Shown here piece by piece: positions 6,999 to 13,787 of a stretch of 29,412 nucleotides of DNA (positions are counted from its first letter, which is position 1; every line of letters starts with the position of its first letter). The DNA lies in the NCBI GenBank assembly GCA_044371675.1, contig JBILTF010000022.1, positions 1 to 29,412 on the forward strand, read 5' to 3'. Under the pieces are notes generated by a model, which worked only from the letters and a program-made list of their open reading frames with translations, did no database searches and was not told the DNA's origin. The DNA is from CAIZGX01 sp044371675. GTDB lineage: Bacteria; Bacteroidota; Bacteroidia; Flavobacteriales_D; Sanyastnellaceae. A program made the position numbers and the translations under genes.

Positions 6999-8477
6999 AT
7001 GAAAAATAACCCAATCAAAAAACACTTCTGGGGCATTGGGTTAGAGAACGAAACGTACTTGCAATTCGAAGAATCGCTTATTGTTTCCGGACAGTTCATT
7101 CAAGAAAAAATGGGTCGCGAACGTTATAGCCTAGACTATCTGAAATGCTACAAAGAAGGCTGTCTTGAAAAGGTTTTATCACGTGCCTTCAACTCAGGAA
7201 AGAACTACCTCGTTAGCCAAATGATGAACAGTCATTCCCTAGAAAAACTGGACGTTCATTTTCAGCACAAGACAATACAATCTGCGCCACCATTATTAGA
7301 CAACCCCGATTATTCTGGAAAATCAATTCTTGAATTATTTCTCGAAAAACAACCCCATCAAATTCAAAGCATGCTCACGCAAAAGAACAATCCCATGGGA
7401 TCTATTATTTTCGACGGAGACACCATAGAATTCGTTACGAAATATTATGAGAATAGGACCATTCAAGAATCCTTTAATGAACTAAAGGCAACGAAGAAAC
7501 TTTTCCTTGAAAAGCTCAACGAAGCAAAAATTCTTCCAGGGAATTTAACTTATCCAGAATACAACATCGGGATAAACATGTTCATGTCGAATCAAAAAAA
7601 CTTAGTGCTATTCAACAACGGCACCTTTCATTTTCACTTTACACTTCCGACGTTAACTGAAGACAGTCGAATTATTGATTATGCGGCATTCGATCTTGCC
7701 CATCACAAAGCCATATACTTGCTTCAATGGTTCGAGCCCTTGTTCATTGCAACTCTGGGTAGCCCCGACATTATGTCTGTGATAAGCGAGAAATTTGGAA
7801 TGGAAGAGAAGTTCGCTGGTGGCTCTATGCGCAATGCAATGTCTCGCTACACTGGCGTAGGCACCTACCACAAGTCAATGCCAAAAGGCAAGGTACTTAC
7901 CTACCCTGTTGATGACTTTAGGGAATTACTCGACTTTAAAAAAGAAGAGAACATTTGGTGGCGAGATCGCATAGAATCAGAACTCAACTATGAACTACTT
8001 TCAGATGTAGGGCTCGATTTTAATAGAGAAAAATTGTATCAAAGTGGATACGAATTCCGAAGCTTCGATGAATTCCCTACCGATTATCTTCCTGAGGTAT
8101 TGCGCGCGATAGTTTTAATTTCACAACATGCGCAGCATCTAGATGAGGTTGAATGGGCTTCGAATAATGTAATTTGGAACAACCTCGTTTTTAAAACCCT
8201 TACTCAAGGTTTTAAATCAGAAATGAATGAATACGAGAAAAACGAAATCATGAATGTGTTTCAAATTCCTATGAATAGCCGTGATTCACTGAGCAATTCA
8301 AACAGATTAGATGAATTCTTTTTCCAAATCCTTCAGCTGATTCATGAAATACACAATGACTACAGTGAGTATTTAAAGTCGTTTTTGCACGAGAAAACGG
8401 AGTCTGCTCCGCGTTGGGAAAATTTTAACCAACACCAAGTTGAGCAGCATGCAAAACAGTTGGAAGAAGTTTTATAA
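6999..8477 (+). CDS. GCS2-like carboxylate-amine ligase (putative amidoligase)
   Basis: A 492-residue cytosolic protein. It opens with GIGLENETYLQFE (residues 12-24), resembling the first beta strand of glutamate-cysteine ligase-fold enzymes, where Glu16 and Glu18 would bind magnesium. A central segment, NNGTFHFHFTLPT (206-218), resembles the second metal/substrate strand. It is followed by AIYLLQWFEPLFIATLGSPDI and SRYTGVGTY, the arginine/glycine-rich substrate region. Glutamate-cysteine ligase-fold enzymes join a carboxylate to an amine using ATP. The substrate cannot be inferred, and this is clearly not a standard GshA. The residues after about 330 are less familiar. Pairing with a cysteine hydrolase immediately upstream fits the known theme of amidoligase plus hydrolase in peptide-tagging or small-peptide pathways. 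The start at 6999 is the first ATG after a 72-nt gap. It converges on the DUF2256 gene, only 18 nt away. Confidence 0.5.
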   Translation: MKNNPIKKHFWGIGLENETYLQFEESLIVSGQFIQEKMGRERYSLDYLKCYKEGCLEKVLSRAFNSGKNYLVSQMMNSHSLEKLDVHFQHKTIQSAPPLLDNPDYSGKSILELFLEKQPHQIQSMLTQKNNPMGSIIFDGDTIEFVTKYYENRTIQESFNELKATKKLFLEKLNEAKILPGNLTYPEYNIGINMFMSNQKNLVLFNNGTFHFHFTLPTLTEDSRIIDYAAFDLAHHKAIYLLQWFEPLFIATLGSPDIMSVISEKFGMEEKFAGGSMRNAMSRYTGVGTYHKSMPKGKVLTYPVDDFRELLDFKKEENIWWRDRIESELNYELLSDVGLDFNREKLYQSGYEFRSFDEFPTDYLPEVLRAIVLISQHAQHLDEVEWASNNVIWNNLVFKTLTQGFKSEMNEYEKNEIMNVFQIPMNSRDSLSNSNRLDEFFFQILQLIHEIHNDYSEYLKSFLHEKTESAPRWENFNQHQVEQHAKQLEEVL

Positions 8478-8495
8478 GCTGAATTAGCGGGGCAT

Positions 8496-8633
8496 CTAAG
8501 TTTTTCCTTTCGACCTTCTGCATCGTTCACTGCAATACTTCACTTCTTCCCAATTCTTCTCCCACTTCTTTCGCCAAGTATAAGGCAGTCCGCATACCGC
8601 ACAAATCTTAGAAAGTAGATTCGACTTTTTCAT
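8496..8633 (-). CDS. DUF2256 zinc-finger-like small protein
   Basis: A 45-residue protein readily recognised as DUF2256: a CAVCG pair of cysteines at 11 and 14, the conserved PYTWRKKWEKNW block, then VKYCSERCRRSK with cysteines 34 and 38. The four cysteines in two CxxC/CxxxC pairs suggest one bound zinc. Its role is unknown. DUF2256 genes are often neighbours of photolyase or cryptochrome genes, and here its ATG overlaps the stop of the photolyase-family gene in an ATGA arrangement, indicating translational coupling. Being short, it is easily missed in annotation. Confidence 0.88.
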   Translation of the reverse strand: MKKSNLLSKICAVCGLPYTWRKKWEKNWEEVKYCSERCRRSKGKT

Positions 8634-9709
8634 CTCAGCTCTTTTTTAACTTTTTTCCAAAACGCAAAAAAAGATGGGGACTCTCCCTGAACAGAAGAAA
8701 TCCAATCACGTTCATCTTGCATTCCTTCATAATTATTCAACGGGTGCTCTTTAAAAATAAAATTCACATCAGCAACACTTTGCAAATCTGGAAACTCACC
8801 GACAAAAATTTGAATATTCGGAATGTTCGCTATCGCAAGGTCAATGCAAAACTGAATACTCTTTTCGGAAACGGGATACTTCTCAAACACGGTAGGCTCC
8901 AACAGAAGAATGCGAGCGCCTTCTTCATCTTTACGCCATTGGGGATCGAGATTATAGAAATTATAAATGAAACACATTTCACCATTCTGAATAGCTGGAA
9001 AGGACGTGTTCGGAAGTTTTGTTTTCAATTGAAACGTTTCCAAATCACTTAATTCATCTGGAATTCCGAGGGCTTCTATTTCTTCGTAGGAAACGTCTAG
9101 AAAAGTATTCGTCTGATTGGTGTTGCAATACTTATTGATGTTTTCTTGATTGGCGAAATAGAGCTTATTACTTTTCGCGCCAGACACCCATTGCCAACTC
9201 AACGCATTGCTTCCCCAATCGGCATCAAACAAATGGTAATACATCCATTGCGCCGGTTGAATCCACGCGCATCTTCCGAGATTCGTGGCGCATGAAGCAA
9301 TGTACATGCGCATATGATTGTGTAAGTATCCTGTTTTATAAAACTCGGCAATCCCTTTATCAATGGCTTCAATACCGGTTTGTCCATTTATTATATTGAT
9401 CGGCACACCACTTCGTTCGGAGCGAGGTTGAGAATTTCGAAAGTCAGAATTTATATCAGCACCTCGCACAACCCAGATTTGCTGCCAATAGTCTCTCCAA
9501 GCCAATTCCTTAAGAAAGCTTTCAATCTCATCAACATCATACCCCCTTTTCAAGATAGAATCAAAAACCTGCTTGGTACTAATTACTCCTCGAGATATAT
9601 ATGGAGCTAAATAAGTTACGGCTCCAGACAAGTAATTGCGCGATTTTCCATACTCAATAGGGTCAATCTTTTCTATTCGCTCACTTAAATCTACATAACT
9701 CAATTTCAT
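8630..9709 (-). CDS. Photolyase/cryptochrome-family FAD protein with the alpha/beta domain at the C-terminus
   Basis: 359 residues from the ATG at 9709 (an in-frame TTG at 9721 would add four). The FAD domain comes first, within residues 16-221. It has GAVTYLAPYISRG (29-41) where photolyases bind the FAD phosphate, LAWRDYWQQIW, GYLHNHMRMYIAS (family HNRMRM), and DADWGSNALSWQWVSG. There is no N-terminal antenna domain. Instead residues about 242-351 look like an alpha/beta domain, with strand FIYNFYNLDP, strand RILLLEP, helix SEKSIQFCIDLA and strand IQIFVGEF, resembling the N-terminal domain of ordinary photolyases. Members repair UV-induced pyrimidine dimers with blue light or act as photoreceptors. 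It diverges from the proteorhodopsin gene and is coupled to DUF2256. Which lesion it repairs, or whether it only senses light, is not decidable here. Confidence 0.8.
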   Translation of the reverse strand: MKLSYVDLSERIEKIDPIEYGKSRNYLSGAVTYLAPYISRGVISTKQVFDSILKRGYDVDEIESFLKELAWRDYWQQIWVVRGADINSDFRNSQPRSERSGVPINIINGQTGIEAIDKGIAEFYKTGYLHNHMRMYIASCATNLGRCAWIQPAQWMYYHLFDADWGSNALSWQWVSGAKSNKLYFANQENINKYCNTNQTNTFLDVSYEEIEALGIPDELSDLETFQLKTKLPNTSFPAIQNGEMCFIYNFYNLDPQWRKDEEGARILLLEPTVFEKYPVSEKSIQFCIDLAIANIPNIQIFVGEFPDLQSVADVNFIFKEHPLNNYEGMQDERDWISSVQGESPSFFAFWKKVKKELR

Positions 9710-9789
9710 ATACTTAGACAAATTGCACGTGTAAAAAAAACAAAAAGCGAATCAGTTTAAAATAAAAACCACCTTTTTTTTTAAAACTC

Positions 9790-9820
9790 TTGTTGTTTAA
9801 ACAAATTTATAGTATAATTG
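9790..9820 (+). promoter_or_regulatory. Proteorhodopsin promoter with overlapping 12-bp palindrome
   Basis: TATAATTG at 9813-9820 is one base from TAnnTTTG. TTG triplets at 9790-9792 and 9793-9795 lie 20 and 17 nt upstream. A perfect 12-bp palindrome, TTGTTTAAACAA (9793-9804), overlaps the second TTG. The predicted start near 9827 gives a leader of about 85 nt, much longer than the near-absent leaders proposed for other genes here. The leader holds GGAGG (about 9834-9838), a CGG/CCG mini-hairpin (9860-9870) and AGTAGG/CCTTACT just before the ATG. Confidence 0.5.
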
Positions 9821-9912
9821 TTTAGTTAGTTGTGGAGGCAGATATCACTTAAAAAAACGCGGAGAAACCGAAAATCCTTAAGAGTAGGAAAACCTTACTA
9901 AAACCGTTTTTT

Positions 9913-10632
9913 ATGGAACACATGGGTACAATTGCAAGTGACAATTATGTTGCTTTTACGTTCTTTATCGGAACGATGGCTATGATGGCCGCTTCAGTTT
10001 TCTTCTTTTTCGAATTGAACAACACTTCTCCAAAGTGGAGAACGTCTGTTCTTGTTTCGGGTCTTATCACTTTCATTGCAGCAGTGCACTACTACTACAT
10101 GAGAGGGTACAACTTGGAGACTGGTGAGTCACCAACATTCTTCAGATATGTTGACTGGATTCTTACTGTTCCATTGATGTGTGTTGAGTTTTACTTAATC
10201 ACTAAAAAAGCAGGCGCTAAAATTTCTTTGTTGTGGAAGTTAATCTTCGCTTCATTGGTAATGTTAGTGACTGGATACGTTGGAGAAGTTTTAGACAGAG
10301 ACGGTAGTGTTCTTTGGGGTGTTCTTTCAGGAGCAGCTTACTTCTACATTGCATACTTAGTATGGTTTGGTGAAGTTTCTAAATTGGCTGAAACTGCAGG
10401 TCCACAAGTTGCAAAAGCAACTCGTATTCTTGCTTGGTTCGTATTAGTTGGATGGGCTATCTATCCTTTAGGTTACATCTTAGGAACTCCAGGTGGATTA
10501 TTTGGAATTAAGTTGGTTGAAGATCCAAAGGCTGCATTACACGCAATGGACATCGTTTACAACATTGCTGATGCAATCAACAAAATTGGATTTGGTTTAG
10601 TTATTTATGCGTTGTCGCGTAAAGAAGATTAA
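9913..10632 (+). CDS. Proteorhodopsin, green-absorbing type, light-driven proton pump
   Basis: A 239-residue seven-helix retinal protein. Helix C reads RYVDWILTVPLMCVEF: Asp81 (proton acceptor), Thr85 and Glu92 (proton donor) give the DTE motif of outward H+ pumps. Met89 lies at the spectral-tuning position (105 in classical proteorhodopsin), where Met or Leu means green absorption. His59 in helix B is the usual partner of the acceptor. Lys224 in NKIGFG of helix G forms the Schiff base with retinal. There is no cleavable signal peptide, as is common in flavobacterial forms. The gene has its own promoter and a strong terminator, and is followed by the retinal-forming fusion enzyme. Pumping H+ under light would support ATP synthesis and secondary transport, possibly including the bicarbonate symporter downstream. 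Confidence 0.97.
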   Translation: MEHMGTIASDNYVAFTFFIGTMAMMAASVFFFFELNNTSPKWRTSVLVSGLITFIAAVHYYYMRGYNLETGESPTFFRYVDWILTVPLMCVEFYLITKKAGAKISLLWKLIFASLVMLVTGYVGEVLDRDGSVLWGVLSGAAYFYIAYLVWFGEVSKLAETAGPQVAKATRILAWFVLVGWAIYPLGYILGTPGGLFGIKLVEDPKAALHAMDIVYNIADAINKIGFGLVIYALSRKED

Positions 10633-10663
10633 GTAAATCTCTTCTACTAAAAATAGAATTTAG

Positions 10664-10697
10664 AAAGGGCGTAAGTATTAAAACTTACGCCCTTTTT
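10664..10697 (+). terminator. Strong intrinsic terminator after proteorhodopsin
   Basis: A perfect 13-bp stem, AAAGGGCGTAAGT (10664-10676), loop ATTAAA, ACTTACGCCCTTT (10683-10695), runs into TTTTT (10693-10697). It separates the rhodopsin from the cyclase/dioxygenase gene, which starts 49 nt later. The latter must rely on read-through or its own promoter; no clear TAnnTTTG element is seen in 10698-10745. Confidence 0.9.
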
Positions 10698-10745
10698 CTT
10701 TTAGTCAAGTTCTATCCCTCAAAGCAGATATATACCGTCAAAAAA

Positions 10746-12740
10746 ATGATCGCTGAAGAACAATACGATTACATCTTTGCTGGACAAGGAGCGTCTGCTT
10801 CACTTGTGCTAATTGAACTTGAAAGACGAAATCTTTTAGATTCGAAAAGAATTGTTATTGTTGAACCGAATCACGAATCAAAAAGCTCAAAAAACTTTTG
10901 CTTTTGGACAGACGAAAACGGGGAAATCAAAAGAAATCTTGCCCCCCTCATACAGCACTCCTGGTGCAAAATTCATCTAAATAATGGACAGCAAGAACAA
11001 CTAACTCCAACCTCTTACAATCATATTCCTAATTCAATTATTATTGAAAAAGCGAATGACATAATTCAAAAGCACAATATTCAAACTGTTCGGGCCGAAG
11101 TATCTGAAACTCGAACTGACGAACAGGGAAATTTTGTGTTGATAGAGGGGGATAAAAAATACGGGAAATACATCTTTGATTCAAGAACGCCCGTATTAAA
11201 AAAGACTGAATGGAATCAAACTAGCCTTCTTCAGAGCTTCGTGGGATGGGTTGTTGAGTTACCTAATGATAAGTTAGATGTTGAATCTTTTCGCATGATG
11301 GACTTCAACATTGAACAAAACCAATTCACACAATTCGTCTATGTATTGCCATTTTCAGACACTACTGCGCTTATTGAGGTAACCCGTTTCGGGAAAGAAG
11401 TCATAGCAAATACAGAAGCCGAAGCAATAATTGCAGACTATTTAAAACATCAATTCGGGCCCTATAAAAAGATTGCTGTTGAGCAAGGGTGCATTCCTAT
11501 GAGCAACGCTTCAATCGACAGTCTCGGAGGTGAAAACACAATAAATCTCGGTGCACGCAATTACTGCCTGAAACCTAGTACAGGATATGCCTTCAAAAAC
11601 ATGTACGGTCAAGCAGTTGAAATTGCAGAAAGAATTCAGCTTGGACAATTAAACCTTTCAACGAATCGAAACCATGCAAAAGCTTCAAAGGGTAGGTTTG
11701 CATTTTATGACTCGCTGTTACTTATTATCCTTCACCTTTGGCCATCGTATGGAAAAAAAATATTCTCACGATTATTCGCAAAGGTTGAAACGAAACTTAT
11801 TCTGAAATTTCTGGACGAGAAAACAACGATTCCCGAGGACATCAAAATTTTCAGTCGTTTACCCATTGGCATATTTCTGAGAGCATTGTCTCTCTATTTT
11901 ATAAAAAGCAAAGCATTCAGACCATTTGTTATCATCTGTTTTGTTTCATTACTATTTTGTCTTTCAAACTTTCCTGACACAAGAAATATCGTCGGTTATA
12001 CCACACTAATCATTGGAATGATATGCGTTGGGCTTCCGCATGGAGCTGTTGATCATTTAATAGAATCCCAAACGTGGGATTACAAAAAAGCACCCCGATT
12101 CATTGGTCAATATTTACTGCTTATTGCCTGCATGGGAATCGTGTGGTTTCTTGCACCTACTCTTGCGCTTATAACCTTTCTAGCTTATTCTGCTTGGCAC
12201 TTTGGACAGGCAGATGTGCGACAATGGTCAATCTCTAACTTTCTAACCTTGCCCTGGGGAGGTACATTACTTCTCTATATATTGGGAACGCACCAAATCG
12301 AAACATCTGAAATATTAAGTTATATAGCAGGGGTAGAATTCCCATTTTCCATTTCTCCTTTTGTAATTGCACCTTGGATATTTTTTGCAGTATGGAAAAG
12401 AAACGTGCCTTTGATTTTCACCGTTTGTTGGCTTGTACTTTCAAGTCAACTTCCGCTCCTTATAGCTTTTGGAACTTATTTCATTGGTCAACACAGCATC
12501 ACTAGTTGGGGACATCTTAAGAAACACATACAACTTGACAATCGAAACATCTGGATCCACTCCCTCCCGTTTCATATTGGCGCTTGGTTAATTCTTGTTC
12601 TCTTCTTCATGCTCTGGCCAATGATACAAAGTGAAATAAGCACCTCCTATAATGCTTGGGGTATTTTCTTCATTTTCATTTCATGTGTAAGCTTTCCACA
12701 CGTCATTTTCATGAATAAGTTGTATAAGCAAATTTCATAA
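10746..12740 (+). CDS. crtY-blh: Fusion of lycopene beta-cyclase (CrtY) and Blh beta-carotene 15,15'-dioxygenase
   Basis: One uninterrupted 664-residue frame joins two complete enzymes. Residues 1 to about 382 are a CrtY-type lycopene cyclase. It has a dinucleotide-binding start YDYIFAGQGASAS (GxGxxA, Gly13/Gly15), NFCFW, a MMDF segment, FVYVLPFSDTTALIEVTRFG, GCIPMS, KPSTGYAF (276-283), and the usual tail FLDEKTTIPED. Residues about 387-664 are a full Blh/Brp dioxygenase with several membrane helices and its conserved histidine motifs: GLPHGAVDH (His432, His437), SAWHFGQAD (His485), GQHSITSWGH (His583, His590) and FPHVIFM (His652). The first half would close both rings of lycopene to give beta-carotene. 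The second would split it into two retinals, the chromophore for the rhodopsin just upstream. Each half has normal family length, so this is a true fusion and not a remnant. Start: first ATG after the terminator. Confidence 0.93.
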   Translation: MIAEEQYDYIFAGQGASASLVLIELERRNLLDSKRIVIVEPNHESKSSKNFCFWTDENGEIKRNLAPLIQHSWCKIHLNNGQQEQLTPTSYNHIPNSIIIEKANDIIQKHNIQTVRAEVSETRTDEQGNFVLIEGDKKYGKYIFDSRTPVLKKTEWNQTSLLQSFVGWVVELPNDKLDVESFRMMDFNIEQNQFTQFVYVLPFSDTTALIEVTRFGKEVIANTEAEAIIADYLKHQFGPYKKIAVEQGCIPMSNASIDSLGGENTINLGARNYCLKPSTGYAFKNMYGQAVEIAERIQLGQLNLSTNRNHAKASKGRFAFYDSLLLIILHLWPSYGKKIFSRLFAKVETKLILKFLDEKTTIPEDIKIFSRLPIGIFLRALSLYFIKSKAFRPFVIICFVSLLFCLSNFPDTRNIVGYTTLIIGMICVGLPHGAVDHLIESQTWDYKKAPRFIGQYLLLIACMGIVWFLAPTLALITFLAYSAWHFGQADVRQWSISNFLTLPWGGTLLLYILGTHQIETSEILSYIAGVEFPFSISPFVIAPWIFFAVWKRNVPLIFTVCWLVLSSQLPLLIAFGTYFIGQHSITSWGHLKKHIQLDNRNIWIHSLPFHIGAWLILVLFFMLWPMIQSEISTSYNAWGIFFIFISCVSFPHVIFMNKLYKQIS

Positions 12741-12779
12741 CCACTCATTGGAATCTCATAGTTAATTTGAAAAATTATC

Positions 12780-13694
12780 TTACTTTATTTTGAAGTGTTC
12801 TTCTATTATTGAATCTTTTTCATTCATCAAATACTTTAAAAATGAATTCGAAACAGATGTATGTCGCTTTCCCTTCAACCAAATCAATTGCCAAGATGTG
12901 CTTATTGGAAGTCCCTTAATGGGCACTATATGCAGAAGACCGTTTGTCAATTCATTACGAATTCCAATCTCAGGCATGATTGAATAACCTAACCCAGCAA
13001 GGACCGCTTGCTTAACCGCTTCATTCGAAGTTAGTTCTAACTTCTTCACAGGTTGTATTTTCTTCTTCTCAATGAATCGCTCCATTGTCTGACGAGTAGA
13101 CGAGCCTTTCTCTCTGTAAATAAATGGAAATTGAGAATAGTCAAAAAAATCTTCCGATTTCTTTTTTCTGTTAATCGGGTTTTTCCCAACTAAGTATAAA
13201 TTATTGGGTAACAACTCTAATCTCTCAAAATTTCCTTTGTTAGGTAAAACCGAAACCAAGGCTAAATCGATTTCGTTATTCTTCAAACTTTGAATTACAC
13301 CCGCTCCATTATTAACATCCATGAGGAGTGTAACATCTTTATTTTCGTTCAGGAAGTCCGATAAAAAATAAGGCATAACATATTTACCCGTAGAAACTAC
13401 AGCAATTCTAAGTTTTCCTGTTAACCGCTTACTTTGTTCTTTATTCAAATTTGAAATCGATTGAACTTGATTTAAGATTTGTTCTATTCGTTCAGAAACT
13501 TCTAACCCAAAATCAGTAACATAGACTTTCTTGCCTATTATTTCAACCAATGGACTTTCGAACTGATCTTGGAAGTTTTTCAATTGAATAGAGACAGCAG
13601 GCTGAGTCAAATTCAATTCAACTGCTGCTTTCGTAATGCTTCTTAACTGGACCACTTTATTAAAAATTTGAAATTGATTCAACGTGTAGTTCAT
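12780..13694 (-). CDS. LysR-family transcriptional regulator (CbbR/CysB-like), likely controlling sbtA
   Basis: A 304-residue LysR protein. The winged helix-turn-helix occupies residues 1-60, with SITKAAVELNLTQPAVSIQLKNFQ as the recognition region. The effector domain starts near residue 90 (RIAVVSTGKYVMPYFLSDF) and has two Rossmann-like lobes, including GSSTRQTMERF. The sequence resembles the CbbR/CmpR group, which senses carbon status through metabolites such as 2-phosphoglycolate; the ligand here is unknown. It is divergent from the small protein plus sbtA unit across a 93-nt AT-rich gap containing a candidate LysR box, the classical layout for a LysR regulator and its target. It converges with crtY-blh 39 nt away with no terminator visible. 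Confidence 0.92.
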   Translation of the reverse strand: MNYTLNQFQIFNKVVQLRSITKAAVELNLTQPAVSIQLKNFQDQFESPLVEIIGKKVYVTDFGLEVSERIEQILNQVQSISNLNKEQSKRLTGKLRIAVVSTGKYVMPYFLSDFLNENKDVTLLMDVNNGAGVIQSLKNNEIDLALVSVLPNKGNFERLELLPNNLYLVGKNPINRKKKSEDFFDYSQFPFIYREKGSSTRQTMERFIEKKKIQPVKKLELTSNEAVKQAVLAGLGYSIMPEIGIRNELTNGLLHIVPIKGLPISTSWQLIWLKGKRHTSVSNSFLKYLMNEKDSIIEEHFKIK

Positions 13695-13712
13695 AAATAT
13701 TAATTATGTATT

Positions 13713-13727
13713 TTATAACAAACATAA
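13713..13727. promoter_or_regulatory. Candidate LysR binding box (T-N11-A)
   Basis: TTAT-AACAAAC-ATAA is an interrupted inverted repeat containing the T-N11-A signature. It lies 18 bp from the regulator's ATG and between the two divergent genes. The region is very AT-rich, so a chance match is possible. A likely -7 element for the small-protein/sbtA unit, CACTTTTG (13753-13760), has no TTG at the -33 distance, which would suit an activator-dependent promoter. Confidence 0.35.
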
Positions 13728-13787
13728 ATAAAAATATAATTCAAAACACCACCACTTTTGCAATCGAAAGAAGAAATAATTTTTACA

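Noticed and set aside
6999..8477. Ordinary glutamate-cysteine ligase (gshA)
   Set aside because: Only the metal-site strands and general layout resemble the superfamily; the rest of the sequence does not match GshA types I know.
9913..10632. Sodium- or chloride-pumping rhodopsin
   Set aside because: Helix C has D-T-E (Asp81, Thr85, Glu92), not the NDQ or NTQ sets of sodium and chloride pumps.
10746..12740. Two separate genes merged by a missed stop
   Set aside because: The given sequence is continuously open, the junction falls in a smooth helix-rich linker, and both halves stay in one frame with correct family lengths. A sequencing error cannot be excluded but nothing in the sequence suggests it.
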